Under the pieces are notes generated by a model that saw only the letters and a program-made list of their open reading frames with translations, was not told where the DNA came from and made no database searches. The position numbers were made by a program, and so were the translations under genes. DNA of 64,000 nt from Chloroflexota bacterium (GTDB lineage: Bacteria > Chloroflexota > Anaerolineae > UBA4142 > SHND01). This document shows, in pieces, positions 1 to 8,539 of the stretch. The stretch's first letter is position 1; each line of letters opens with the position of its first letter. The stretch spans positions 1 to 64,000 of the forward strand of contig JACQWQ010000066.1 in NCBI GenBank assembly GCA_016209205.1. Direction: 5' to 3'.

Positions 1-214
1 GCTGACGTAGTGACGAATTCATTCGTAGTGTGCTGACGTAGTGACGAATTCATTCGTAGTGTGCGCGCGATAAACGATTGAGGCGATGAAAGGCGATGTG
101 CGATGAACTTTATCGCCTACCTCGCACATCGCACGTTACTACGGTGTGCGCGGCGTAGTGACGAATTGATTCATCTCGGCGCGCGGGAACGATTGAAATC
201 GTTACTACGCTTGT
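1..214. repeat. Cluster of dispersed palindromic repeats upstream of the HAD gene
   Basis: A 31-base unit is present twice in perfect tandem (1-31 and 32-62). It contains the self-complementary core ACGAATTCATTCGT. After it come GGCGATG/CATCGCC units (about 83-140) and a further copy of the ACGAATT...ATTC and GTTACTAC elements (about 150-210). The same elements recur near 4671, 18826, 26586, 56578 and 60703, so this is a dispersed family and not a gene. Confidence 0.8.
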
Positions 215-222
215 ATGTTGAT

Positions 223-978
223 ATGATTCGCGGAATTATTTTTGATCTGGGCAATACGCTAATGTACTTTGACGGCGATTGGGAAAGCGTATCGGCGCGC
301 GGGGCAAATGCGCTGGAGCAGTACCTGATGGCGCGCGGTTATCCGGCGCCGGAGGGATTTGGACAGGCGTATTTGGAAACGCGCACGCAGGGTTTTGCGC
401 GGAGCAGGCAAACGGGTGTGGAATACACCGCCGAACAAGCATTGGTGGATACGTTGATGCGGCAGGGCGTGTGTAATGTCCCCGCCGCAGAGATTCCACG
501 TGCCGTCGAAAAATTTTTCGAACCCGAAGAACTGCACTGGGTATCCTATCCCGACGCGATTGCGACTCTGGAGATTTTGCGCGAGCGCGGTTTAAAACTC
601 GCGCTCTTGTCGAATGCGACAGATCACGCGTGGATTGAACGAAATACGCGCAAGAGCCAGCTCGCCGGGTTTCTCGATCCGCTGCTGAGCAGCGCGAAAA
701 TTTCATTTCGCAAGCCCGACCCACGCGCGTTCCAACCTGTATCCGACGCGTGGCAAATACCACCGCACGAAATCGTCATGGTTGGCGATGCGGCGAGTTT
801 TGACATTTTGGGCGCGCATCGCGCGGGCATGCGCGGTGTTTTGATTGAGGAGCGTTGGGCAGAACCGTTGAAACCGCATGCCGATTTTGCGGACGCACAT
901 TTGATGCAGCCCGACGCGACGATTCGCCAACTTGGCGAATTACCCTCTGTCATCGCGGCATGGAACGAAGTAGTATAG
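223..978 (+). CDS. HAD-superfamily hydrolase
   Basis: A 251-residue haloacid-dehalogenase fold hydrolase, probably a cytosolic phosphatase acting on a small phosphorylated metabolite; the substrate cannot be read from the sequence. Motif I is IIFDLGNT near the N terminus; its first Asp would be the nucleophile, and the usual second Asp is replaced by Asn (DLGNT), as in several HAD branches. Motif II is LLSNAT, motif III the Lys of FRKPDPRAF, motif IV VMVGDAASFDILGA. A cap domain lies between motifs I and II. An open frame runs further upstream to 103, but that part is translated repeat DNA, so the ATG at 223, directly before MIRGIIFDLG, is preferred. It precedes the glycogen gene by 73 bases on the same strand. 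Confidence 0.85.
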   Translation: MIRGIIFDLGNTLMYFDGDWESVSARGANALEQYLMARGYPAPEGFGQAYLETRTQGFARSRQTGVEYTAEQALVDTLMRQGVCNVPAAEIPRAVEKFFEPEELHWVSYPDAIATLEILRERGLKLALLSNATDHAWIERNTRKSQLAGFLDPLLSSAKISFRKPDPRAFQPVSDAWQIPPHEIVMVGDAASFDILGAHRAGMRGVLIEERWAEPLKPHADFADAHLMQPDATIRQLGELPSVIAAWNEVV

Positions 979-1051
979 CCGCTTGTCGGCGTTGCACGCA
1001 CACACACGCGCACAAGGCGCTATGCTACACAGGCGGAGAAGGAAAAGGTGA

Positions 1052-4000
1052 ATGGATAATCTGAATGCGCTGAAAATTTTGCTGCTGGCATCCGAAGTTT
1101 CACCGTTCGTCAAAACGGGCGGCATCGCGGATGTCGTCAGCGAGTTGGCGCGCGCGCTCAAAAGTTTGGGCCATGACGTACGCGTCGCGCTGCCGCGCTA
1201 TCGCGTGATTCGCGTGAATGGCGCGCAGCAGGTTGTGGACGCATTTCCGGTTCACCTCGACGGGTTGACAGAGAACGTCAGCATTTTGCAGGGTGCGCTC
1301 GGCGACGTGCCCGTTTATTTTATCGAGAACGCGCGCCTCTTTGACCGCGATGGGATTTACATGTATCCCGACGACGCGGAGCGCTTTTTGATTTTTTCGC
1401 GCGCGGCATTGGAAATGCTGCCGCATCTGCAATGGCAGCCCGATATTATTCACGTCAACGATTGGCAGACCGCGTTGATCCCGAATTGGCTCAAGACGTT
1501 GTATGCCAATAACCCGTTCTTTGAAAACATCGCGTCGGTGTACACGATTCACAATCTCGCTTATTTCGGCGCCTTTGGACAGCGCATCCTCGAGATCGCG
1601 GGACTGGCGCAATTCGGTTTCATTGCGCATCCCGGCGTGTCCAACGAAATCAATCGCGAATTGAATTTTATGGCGCGCGGCATTTTGTTCGCGGACGCGA
1701 TGAATACCGTGAGTCCGACCTACGCGCAAGAAATTCAAGCGCCGGAATTTGGCGAAGGGCTGGATCCGGTTTTGCGAATGCGCGCCGCGCGCCTGCGCGG
1801 AATTCTGAATGGGATTGATTATGCGGAAGCGAACCCGGCGCAAGATGCCGCGCTGGCGAGCCGGTACGACGTTGAGCATCTCGAGGCCCGTGCGTCCAAC
1901 AAACGCGCGCTGCAAAAGCAAGCAGCGTTGGACGACTCTGACGCGCCGCTGTTTGCCATCATTTCGCGTTTGAACGACAACAAGGGGTTGGATTTGGTGA
2001 TACAAGTCATCGAACCGGTGTTGGCGTCGGGCGCGCAATTGGTCGTCATGGGCGCGGGGGAGGAAAAGTATCACACCGCGCTCAAGGCGCTCGAAACGAA
2101 ATTCCCGCGCCGCGCGCGCTTTTTCCAAACGTTCGATCAGGCGCTGCGCCATCAAATCGTCGCGGGCGCGGATATTTTGCTCATGCCGTCGCGCGTCGAG
2201 CCGGGCGGAACCACACAGCTGTTGGCGATGCACTATGGCTGTGTGCCCATTGTGCGGCGCGTTGGCGGACTGGCGGATTCGGTCGAGGACTATGACCCGC
2301 GCGCGCGATCCGGCGCCGGGTTTGTCTTTGACCGCGCGGACTTGCTCAGTTTGTACGGCGCAATCGTCCGCGCGCAGGAAACCTACGCGCGTCCGCACGA
2401 ATGGCGCGCCTTGCAGGAACATGGAATGCGCGCGGATTTGACGTGGAGCCATTCGGCGCTCGAATATGTGGCGATGTACGAATTCGCCCGCCGCGAAAAA
2501 GCGCAAGTGGTGGAACGCGAAGCCGCGCTGCAGCGTGAAATCGAACGCACCGCGAAAATCATGCGCGAGTTACCGCCGCGCATTCGCGAACTGGGCGATT
2601 TAGTTTATAACTTGTGGTGGAGTTGGAATCCCGAGGCGACAAATCTGCTGGAACGAATTGATGACGCGTTGTGGCAAGCGACCGGACACAACCCGATCAA
2701 ACTTGTACGCGCGGTTTCGCCGGAGCGTTTGAACGATTTGGCGGCGAATGCGGATTTTCTCGCACAGTACGATCGCGTCATCCGCGCGTTGGACGAATAT
2801 ATGCGCGGCGAAGGCACATGGTTTGAGGCGACTTATCCGTACGCCGCCGACCATTCCATCGCGTATTTTTCCGCCGAGTTCGGCATTCACGAATCGCTGC
2901 CGATTTATTCGGGTGGTCTCGGTATTCTGTCGGGGGATCATGTCAAGGAAGCGAGCGACATGGGCATTCCGCTCATCGGCATCGGCTTTTTGTATCCGCA
3001 GGGCTATTTTCGTCAGGAAATTGACGCGCAGGGCAATCAGCTCGCGCGCTACGACAAACTCGATTTTTCTCAGGCGCCCGCGCTCGCGGCTCAAGACAAG
3101 AACGGAAATGAGGTCATTGTCAGCGTAGACTTGCCGGGCCGGACAGTGTATGCCAAAGTGTGGCTGATTCAGGTCGGGCGCGTTTCGTTGTATTTGATGG
3201 ATACGGACATCGAGCGCAACGCGCAAAATGATCGCGTGCTGGCAGCGCGTTTGTACGGCGGCGATCACGAATTTCGCATCATGCAAGAAATCGTGTTGGG
3301 CATCGGCGGCGTGCGCGTCTTGCGCGCGTTGGGTTTGACGCCTACCGCGTTTCACATGAACGAAGGGCATTCCGCATTTCTCACGCTCGAACTGACGCGC
3401 GAGCTGGTCGCGCAAGGCATGTCATTCGACGACGCGAAGAAAACGGTTGCGGCGCATTCCATCTTTACGACGCATACGCCGGTGCCGGCGGGCAACGACG
3501 CGTTCGGCGCGGATCTGATTGACAAGTACTTGTACGCGTTCTATCCGCAATTGGGATTGTCGCGCGAACAATTCTTGGCGCTCGCCGACGATCATGGGTT
3601 GTTTAGCATGACGGTGCTGGGCTTGCGTTTTTCCGATCAGCGCAACGGCGTGAGCAAATTGCACGGCGAGGTTTCGCGCAAAATGTGGACGCACGTTTTC
3701 AAAACCTCCGAACCGGAGACGCCGATTGGTCACATCACCAATGGTGTGCACACCGCCAGTTGGATCGCGCCCGAACGTTCCAAGTTCTACGGCGAAGTAT
3801 TGGGCAGCGATTGGTATGCGCGCCTGGACGACCTGAAATTTTGGGAAGGGTTCAAGAATGCGCCGAACGCGCGTGTGTGGGAAATTCAAAACGCGCGTAA
3901 ACGTGCGCTGGTCGAATTTACGCGCGCGGTCTGGTCGAACCAATTGAAACGGCTCGGTGCGAACGATGCCGCCATCGCACGCGCACAGCAGGTTCTCGAC

Positions 4001-4693
4001 CCGCACGTGTTGACGATTGGCTTTGCGCGGCGTTTTGCCACCTACAAGCGCGCGACGCTTTTCTTGCACAATCCTGCGCGGCTCAAGCGAATTCTTAACC
4101 ATCGCGAGCGCCCCGTCCAAATCGTTTTTTCCGGCAAAGCGCATCCCGCCGACATTCCGGGGCAATCGTTCATTCGTTCGGTGTATCAAGCCGCGCTGGA
4201 CCATGAACTCGAAGGCAAAATTGTTTTTATCGAGGATTATGATATTGACGCCGCGCGCATGTTGGTGCAGGGGGTGGATGTGTGGCTCAACAACCCGCGC
4301 CGTCCGTTGGAAGCGAGCGGCACGAGCGGGGAAAAAGCCGCCTTGAACGGCGTACTAAATTTCAGCGTCCTCGACGGTTGGTGGGCAGAAGGATACAATG
4401 GCAAGAACGGCTGGGCCATCGGCGATCCAACCAAGCAGTACACGAGCGAAGCCGATCAAGATAGCGACGACGCGCATTCGCTCTATGACGTCTTGGAGAA
4501 TCAAATTGCGCCGCTGTATTATGAACGCGGCGCGGACGGACTGCCGCACGCGTGGTTGGAATTCAGCAAGGCGAGTATTATGACGCTCGCGCCGATGTAT
4601 TCCATGCGCCGCATGTTAAAAGAATATTGCCAGTACTATGTCAAAGCCATCACGGCGGAACAAACGAATAAATTCGTTACTACGCTAACGTAG
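1052..4693 (+). CDS. Fused glycogen synthase (GT5) and alpha-glucan phosphorylase (GT35)
   Basis: One uninterrupted 1213-residue frame joins two enzymes of opposite direction in glycogen metabolism. Residues 1 to about 480 are a GlgA-type starch/glycogen synthase: KTGGIADVVSE near the N terminus (ADP-glucose site), THNLAYFGAFG, VSPTYAQEI, LNGID, ISRLNDNKGLDLV and the retaining-GT motif PSRVEPGGTTQL, where the usual FEPCG Cys is Gly. A short charged linker (about 480-510) leads to a short-form bacterial phosphorylase starting PPRIRELGDLVYNLWWSWNPEA. It carries HMNEGHSAF, THTPVPAGND, the region ITNGVHTASW, and the pyridoxal-phosphate lysine in EASGTSGEKAALNG. A purine-rich site (GGAGAAGGAAAAGG) precedes the ATG. 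The last residues (NKFVTTLT) are encoded by a dispersed intergenic repeat. Both halves look intact by motif; the fusion itself is directly visible. Confidence 0.93.
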   Translation: MDNLNALKILLLASEVSPFVKTGGIADVVSELARALKSLGHDVRVALPRYRVIRVNGAQQVVDAFPVHLDGLTENVSILQGALGDVPVYFIENARLFDRDGIYMYPDDAERFLIFSRAALEMLPHLQWQPDIIHVNDWQTALIPNWLKTLYANNPFFENIASVYTIHNLAYFGAFGQRILEIAGLAQFGFIAHPGVSNEINRELNFMARGILFADAMNTVSPTYAQEIQAPEFGEGLDPVLRMRAARLRGILNGIDYAEANPAQDAALASRYDVEHLEARASNKRALQKQAALDDSDAPLFAIISRLNDNKGLDLVIQVIEPVLASGAQLVVMGAGEEKYHTALKALETKFPRRARFFQTFDQALRHQIVAGADILLMPSRVEPGGTTQLLAMHYGCVPIVRRVGGLADSVEDYDPRARSGAGFVFDRADLLSLYGAIVRAQETYARPHEWRALQEHGMRADLTWSHSALEYVAMYEFARREKAQVVEREAALQREIERTAKIMRELPPRIRELGDLVYNLWWSWNPEATNLLERIDDALWQATGHNPIKLVRAVSPERLNDLAANADFLAQYDRVIRALDEYMRGEGTWFEATYPYAADHSIAYFSAEFGIHESLPIYSGGLGILSGDHVKEASDMGIPLIGIGFLYPQGYFRQEIDAQGNQLARYDKLDFSQAPALAAQDKNGNEVIVSVDLPGRTVYAKVWLIQVGRVSLYLMDTDIERNAQNDRVLAARLYGGDHEFRIMQEIVLGIGGVRVLRALGLTPTAFHMNEGHSAFLTLELTRELVAQGMSFDDAKKTVAAHSIFTTHTPVPAGNDAFGADLIDKYLYAFYPQLGLSREQFLALADDHGLFSMTVLGLRFSDQRNGVSKLHGEVSRKMWTHVFKTSEPETPIGHITNGVHTASWIAPERSKFYGEVLGSDWYARLDDLKFWEGFKNAPNARVWEIQNARKRALVEFTRAVWSNQLKRLGANDAAIARAQQVLDPHVLTIGFARRFATYKRATLFLHNPARLKRILNHRERPVQIVFSGKAHPADIPGQSFIRSVYQAALDHELEGKIVFIEDYDIDAARMLVQGVDVWLNNPRRPLEASGTSGEKAALNGVLNFSVLDGWWAEGYNGKNGWAIGDPTKQYTSEADQDSDDAHSLYDVLENQIAPLYYERGADGLPHAWLEFSKASIMTLAPMYSMRRMLKEYCQYYVKAITAEQTNKFVTTLT

Positions 4694-4756
4694 TAACGTG
4701 CGATGTAGGCGATGGAATACATCGCACATCGCCTACATCGCACATCGCCCCAATCG
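4671..4756. repeat. Dispersed palindromic repeat after the glycogen gene
   Basis: The core ACGAATAAATTCGTTACTAC overlaps the end of the glycogen gene. It is followed by CGTAGTAACG and GCGATGTAGGCGATGG / CATCGCCTACATCGC units in inverted orientation. Same family as at the left end of the window. Confidence 0.75.
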
Positions 4757-4766
4757 TTCTACAAAC

Positions 4767-5192
4767 ATGCCAAAACGCGCGCTGATTATTCGACGGTTTG
4801 CTTTGGGTTCGCTCGCACAATGGGGCTTTGTGTCGGGCGCGTTGATCGCCTGCTTACCCGCGTTCGTGTGCAGTTGGGGATTCTTTACCTTGATTCAAGC
4901 CGCGCGCGGTTTGCTCGCGAGTTGGCGCGAGGTGGGTTTTGAGATTTTGGGGCAGCGGCTCAGTTTCAATATGGTGGAGGTATTGAACCTGAAGGACCTT
5001 TTGCAGCTGCTGACGAACGTCGCGAGCGTAGGCGTTCTTGGTATTGTAGTGCTCGCTATGTTGGGCGCGGTCGCGTTGGGCATCTTTGGCGCGTTGGTGT
5101 TGATGTTACTCGGCGCGTTTTACAATCTGACAGGACGCTTGCGGGTCGAAGTAGAAGAGGTCAGCGCGGACACCCATGTTCAAGCGCCTTGA
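4767..5192 (+). CDS. Small membrane protein, DUF3566-like
   Basis: A 141-residue protein with two predicted membrane helices, one near residues 12-40 (GALIACLPAFVCSWGFFTLI) and one near 88-118 (VGVLGIVVLAMLGAVALGIFGALVLMLLGAF). It ends with a short polar tail after AFYNLTGRLRVEVEE. The order helix, central polar region, helix and FYN(L)xGRL(x)VE resembles the DUF3566 transmembrane family, whose function is unknown; that assignment is by eye. The start at 4767 (MPKRALIIRR) is chosen because the open frame before it is translated repeat DNA. Confidence 0.6.
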   Translation: MPKRALIIRRFALGSLAQWGFVSGALIACLPAFVCSWGFFTLIQAARGLLASWREVGFEILGQRLSFNMVEVLNLKDLLQLLTNVASVGVLGIVVLAMLGAVALGIFGALVLMLLGAFYNLTGRLRVEVEEVSADTHVQAP

Positions 5193-5277
5193 GACCCTCC
5201 AAATTCAGTTGGATGCGACCGTCGCGCGGTGGAACACATCGCTGCGGCGGTTTTCTGTTTTCGAGATAGGGGAACGC

Positions 5278-5742
5278 CTATGGCGTGTTGCGCTTGCGTA
5301 AATCGTCCGTGTCGAGCATGATCGTCACGGGACCATCGTTCCAAATTTCGACGCGCATTTTGGCTTGGAACTGTCCGCGGGCGACGCGTAAACCGGTGGC
5401 TTCCAGATTACGCGCAAAGGTTTCAACCAACGGCGCGGCAATTTCAGGACGCGCAGCGGCGATGAAATCCGGACGCCGTCCGCGCCGCGCATCGGCGTAT
5501 AACGTGAATTGGGAAATGACGAGCAGCTCGGCGTTCACGTCCAACGCGGAGAGATTGAATTTGCTCGCGTCGTCTTCAAAAATGCGCAAGTTCGCCACTT
5601 TTTGCGCGAGGAATTGCGCGGCAGCGACGTCGTCCGTATGGGTCACGCCGACGAATACGACCAAGCCGCGCGCGATTTCGCCGACGACTTGATTTTCCAC
5701 ACGGACTGCGCCGCGCGTGGCGCGTTGAATCAGTGCGCGCAT
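5278..5742 (-). CDS. dtd: D-aminoacyl-tRNA deacylase
   Basis: A 154-residue DTD-family enzyme that hydrolyses D-amino acids (and glycine) mischarged on tRNA, a cytosolic proofreading step in translation. It begins MRALIQRATRGAVRVENQVVGEI, has GLVVFVGVTHTDD, the family motif SQFTLYADARRGRRPDF (substrate pocket) and the C-terminal NDGPVTIMLDT carrying the Gly-cisPro element. Length matches the family (about 150). An upstream in-frame ATG at 5802 would add 20 residues not seen in the family, so 5742 is chosen. Confidence 0.95.
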   Translation of the reverse strand: MRALIQRATRGAVRVENQVVGEIARGLVVFVGVTHTDDVAAAQFLAQKVANLRIFEDDASKFNLSALDVNAELLVISQFTLYADARRGRRPDFIAAARPEIAAPLVETFARNLEATGLRVARGQFQAKMRVEIWNDGPVTIMLDTDDLRKRNTP

Positions 5743-5815
5743 CGGTTTGCCAAAAGCCCTTTCCTTTGCTATGATTTTTTGGATGCGTAGGACGAGTGGC
5801 AATTCGTCTTACGCG

Positions 5816-5836
5816 GGGCGAATTGCCAATTCGCCC
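5816..5836. repeat. Short perfect inverted repeat
   Basis: GGGCGAATT and AATTCGCCC are separated by GCC. A partly related block (GGCAATTCGTCTTACGC) lies just before it. It sits in the 117-base gap between dtd and the divergent small barrel protein, shortly upstream of a possible TATATT -10. Confidence 0.6.
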
Positions 5837-5859
5837 TATATTTAGGGGAATGGAAATTT

Positions 5860-6159
5860 ATGATCAAACTTTTAATGTCGTGGGATATTCGACAAGGCAA
5901 AGAGTCCGAGTATTTTGAGTTTGTGGTCCAAGAGTTTGCGCCGAAATTGCTTCGCCTGGGCATTCAGCCGACGGAAGCGTGGTACACGGTCTATGGGAAC
6001 GGACCTCAAATCTTGACGGGTGGCGTTACCGAAGACCGCGCGGCCTTGGACAAGATTTTGGCGGGCGATGAATGGGCGCGTCTGAAAAAGAAATTGCTGA
6101 CGTACGTCACAAATTTCAGTTACAAGATCGTGCAGCACACGGGAAATTTTCAAATGTGA
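5860..6159 (+). CDS. Small dimeric alpha/beta-barrel-like protein of unknown function
   Basis: A 99-residue soluble protein. The pattern MIKLLMSWDIRQGKESEYFEFVVQEFAPKL, then WYTVYGNGPQILTGG, then a helix LDKILAGDEWARLKKKLLTYV and a last strand FSYKIVQ fits the ferredoxin-like dimeric alpha/beta barrel (Dabb/NIPSNAP-like) fold. No catalytic residue can be named. A purine-rich site (AGGGGAATGGAAA) precedes the ATG. It converges on the FmdB-like gene and shares a terminator with it. Confidence 0.6.
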   Translation: MIKLLMSWDIRQGKESEYFEFVVQEFAPKLLRLGIQPTEAWYTVYGNGPQILTGGVTEDRAALDKILAGDEWARLKKKLLTYVTNFSYKIVQHTGNFQM

Positions 6160-6170
6160 TGGAAACGACG

Positions 6171-6205
6171 ACTGCGGCAAGTGGAACACTTGCCGCAGTT
6201 TTTTA
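6171..6205. terminator. Bidirectional intrinsic terminator
   Basis: A 13-base perfect stem, ACTGCGGCAAGTG / CACTTGCCGCAGT, with a GAA loop is followed by TTTTTTAA on the plus strand. It lies between convergent genes and overlaps the stop codon of the minus-strand gene. Confidence 0.85.
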
Positions 6206-6520
6206 ATCCGATGATTTGCTTGCATTACTGCCCGCTGAGCTTTTTGTATCGCTCGCGGTCTTGTCTTTGGTTTCGCTCGCCGGCTCGCTCTTGGCAGTGC
6301 TGGGGGTCTCGCTTTTGCCTTCGGACTTGCTCTCGCTCCCGGACGATTTGCGATTGTCGGTAATGTACCATCCGGAACCTTTGAAAATAATCCCGGCCGG
6401 GTGAAAAATTTTCCGCACTGCGCTGCCGCACGTCGGGCATTCGGTCAGCGCGTCATCTTTGATGGACTGCCATTTTTCAAAGCGATGTTTATTATCACAT
6501 TCATATTCGTAAATGGGCAC
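6203..6520 (-). CDS. FmdB-family zinc-ribbon protein
   Basis: A 105-residue protein. It opens VPIYEYECDNKHRFEKWQSI and has CPTCGSAVRK, together a single zinc ribbon of the FmdB/CxxC_CXXC_SSSS regulatory-protein family, then FHPAGIIFKGSGWYITD. The C-terminal 45 residues are a Ser/Lys/Glu-rich low-complexity tail, common in this family. The GTG at 6520 is taken as start because a GGGGAG site lies about nine bases upstream and PIYEYEC is the family N terminus; an ATG 18 bases further up is less likely. The role is unknown; regulatory or metal-related functions are only suggested for relatives. Confidence 0.85.
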   Translation of the reverse strand: MPIYEYECDNKHRFEKWQSIKDDALTECPTCGSAVRKIFHPAGIIFKGSGWYITDNRKSSGSESKSEGKSETPSTAKSEPASETKDKTASDTKSSAGSNASKSSD

Positions 6521-6556
6521 TTGGTCTGCTCTCCCCAAAATGTAGGATCCAATAAC

Positions 6557-7528
6557 TTAGCGCTGGCGGCGGTCGTAAACCACCTGACTGCCGGGCAGCG
6601 TTTTCAAATACCGTTTTACTTCAGCCGCAATTTGCGCAACCTGCACGGGATGTTCCAGCACACGATGTTCATTCGTGACGACGGCTGCACCTAAACTGAC
6701 GAAGGGCACCTGCCGCAGTTCGCCCTGCCGATCCGTGGTCTCGATGTATCCGCGCTCCCGATCCGCAGGCACATAATAGCTTGGAATGACTTCGTCAAAG
6801 CGGTGAATGGCTTGGCGCGAAACGGGCTCGGCAAACTCCGGTCGCGTGACCACCACAAAATCGTCGCCGCCCACATGCCCTACAAAAATATCCTTGTCTC
6901 CGCATTGCAGCGCTGCCTCGACAATGAGGGCGCTCATCTGTTTGATTACTTCGTCCCCGGCGAGCCAGCCATAGAGATCATTGTATGACTTGAAATTACT
7001 GAGGTCAAAATAAATCACCGCAATGGGTTGGCGCGTTTCCAAACGCGACTTGATGACCTGATTGATCGCGTGATTTCCCGGCAAATTCGTCAGGGGGCTG
7101 CTTTGGAGATATTGTTCGCTGCGCTTGAGGTGCGTTTGAACGCGGGCGCGCAGTTCGCGCGGGTCGAACGGCTTGGTCATATAATCATCCGCGCCCAATT
7201 GCATCCCATGTACTTTTTCCGTCATCTCACCCAATGCCGTGAGCAAGATGATTGGCACGGTCAGGGTCATGGGGTGATTGCGCAGGCGGCGAATGACCTC
7301 GAACCCATCCATCTCCGGCATCATCACGTCGAGCAAAATCAAATCGGGGTGCTGCTCGATGGCGCATTGAATCCCCGCCGCGCCCGATTCAGCTTCCAGC
7401 AGCTCATACGTTGAGCGTTCGAGACTCTGCGTGACAATGCGCCGCATCAGGGGATCATCGTCCACGATCAAAATCCTGGGTTTAGGTTTTTCCCAATCGG
7501 CGTTAAAGGGGGGTGTTGAAAACGTCAT
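6557..7528 (-). CDS. Response regulator with degenerate GGDEF domain
   Basis: A 323-residue PleD-like signalling protein. Residues 17-135 are a receiver domain with acidic pocket IVDDD, phospho-acceptor Asp67 (LLDVMMPEMDGF), TAL near 97 and Lys119 (YMTKPF). From about 145 to 310 lies a GGDEF domain: FDLSNFKSYNDLYGWLAGDEVI and then GGDDF at 220-224, where the catalytic Glu of GG(D/E)EF is Asp. No RxxD inhibitory site was recognised. It may make c-di-GMP weakly or act as a sensor only. It stands alone after the FmdB-like gene (36-base gap, same strand), with no kinase adjacent. Confidence 0.88.
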   Translation of the reverse strand: MTFSTPPFNADWEKPKPRILIVDDDPLMRRIVTQSLERSTYELLEAESGAAGIQCAIEQHPDLILLDVMMPEMDGFEVIRRLRNHPMTLTVPIILLTALGEMTEKVHGMQLGADDYMTKPFDPRELRARVQTHLKRSEQYLQSSPLTNLPGNHAINQVIKSRLETRQPIAVIYFDLSNFKSYNDLYGWLAGDEVIKQMSALIVEAALQCGDKDIFVGHVGGDDFVVVTRPEFAEPVSRQAIHRFDEVIPSYYVPADRERGYIETTDRQGELRQVPFVSLGAAVVTNEHRVLEHPVQVAQIAAEVKRYLKTLPGSQVVYDRRQR

Positions 7529-7648
7529 AGACTGCTCTAAATTCTTGCCGGGACAATTCGCAATACGGCGCCCGTTTCGAACACTCGAGTAGATTGGATT
7601 CTACAACCGTTTAGACGCACAATCAAAATAAAGAGGCGCGCAAATTTT

Positions 7649-8497
7649 TCAAGGCAGGCGGCTCTGCTCGAATCCCCGCGCCAGCTGCGCCCACTCCGCG
7701 AGGTTCAACGTTTCGGCGCGGCGCGCCGGATCCACCTGTGCGCGCGCCAAAAGCCGCTCTGCCTCTTCCCGCGAAAGGTGCAAGCCGTTGGCGAGCGCAT
7801 TCCGCAACTGCTTGCGTTTGGTACCGAACCCGGCGCGCGCGACTTGAAAAAAGAGCTGCGGAGCAATAGCCGGTTGCGCCGAATGCGTTTGAATGTGGAC
7901 AATAGCGGAATCTACCTTGGGGGGAGGATAAAACGCGCCCGCGGGAACAACCTCGACGACGCGCGGCGCGCCATAAAACTGCACACTGACCGCGAGCAGA
8001 TTGGAATGCGGCGGCTGGGCGGTCATTTGCTGCGCCACCTCGCGCTGCACCATGACGACGAGCCGCGTCGGCGGTGTGGGCGCTTCAAGCAAGTAACGCA
8101 GAATGGCAGAGGTAATGTAATAAGGCAGGTTCGCCGCGACGAGATACGGGGGACGGCATTGCGCCTCGGCGAGCCACGCTTCCGGTGATTGACTCAGAAT
8201 ATCGCCTTGCAAAATTTTTACGTTCGGCGCAGACAATTCCTCAGGCAAGCGCGCCGCCAAATCGCGATCCACCTCGACGGCAACAACCTGCGCGCCGGTT
8301 TCACTCAACGCGCGTGTCAAGTCCCCCCTGCCCGGTCCAATTTCGAGCACCGTATCCGACGGTTGAATTTCTGCAGCACGGACTAGTTTGTCAAGGATGT
8401 TACGGTCTCGCAAAAAATGCTGTCCAAAACGCTTGCGCGGCGTATGCTGTCCACCGGGACGCTTGGGCGAATGTTCAGGCGACGTAAAGCGCGGCAT
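7649..8497 (-). CDS. rsmA: 16S rRNA (adenine1518-N6/adenine1519-N6)-dimethyltransferase
   Basis: A 282-residue KsgA-type methyltransferase that dimethylates two adjacent adenines in the 3' terminal hairpin of 16S rRNA, using S-adenosylmethionine, late in 30S assembly. It shows the family N terminus RKRFGQHFLRDRNILDKLVRAAEI, SAM motif I VLEIGPGRGDLT, motif II acidic residue (VAVEVDRDLA), and catalytic motif IV NLPYYI. A proline-rich C-terminal domain starts at FYPPPKVDSAIV. Length is normal. It lies downstream of the G5/3D-domain gene, as in the Bacillus yabE-rnmV-ksgA order, but with a strong terminator between them. Confidence 0.97.
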   Translation of the reverse strand: MPRFTSPEHSPKRPGGQHTPRKRFGQHFLRDRNILDKLVRAAEIQPSDTVLEIGPGRGDLTRALSETGAQVVAVEVDRDLAARLPEELSAPNVKILQGDILSQSPEAWLAEAQCRPPYLVAANLPYYITSAILRYLLEAPTPPTRLVVMVQREVAQQMTAQPPHSNLLAVSVQFYGAPRVVEVVPAGAFYPPPKVDSAIVHIQTHSAQPAIAPQLFFQVARAGFGTKRKQLRNALANGLHLSREEAERLLARAQVDPARRAETLNLAEWAQLARGFEQSRLP

Positions 8498-8506
8498 AAA
8501 GCAAAG

Positions 8507-8537
8507 AAAAAAACTGACAGAGCTATCTGTCAGTTTT
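8507..8537 (-). terminator. Intrinsic terminator between the 3D-domain gene and rsmA
   Basis: Read on the minus strand, AAAACTGACAGA / TCTGTCAGTTTT with a TAGC loop is followed by a run of T. It lies directly after the stop of the 3D-domain gene and ends about 10 bases before the rsmA start, so it should limit read-through into rsmA. Confidence 0.8.
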
Positions 8538-8539
8538 TG

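Noticed and set aside
103-222. N-terminal extension of the HAD hydrolase
   Set aside because: The extra 40 residues are translated dispersed repeats and have no counterpart in the family.
1100-2506. Long open frame on the minus strand (468 codons)
   Set aside because: It lies entirely opposite the glycogen synthase coding sequence, is Arg-rich with no recognisable domain, and is a typical shadow of a GC-rich gene.
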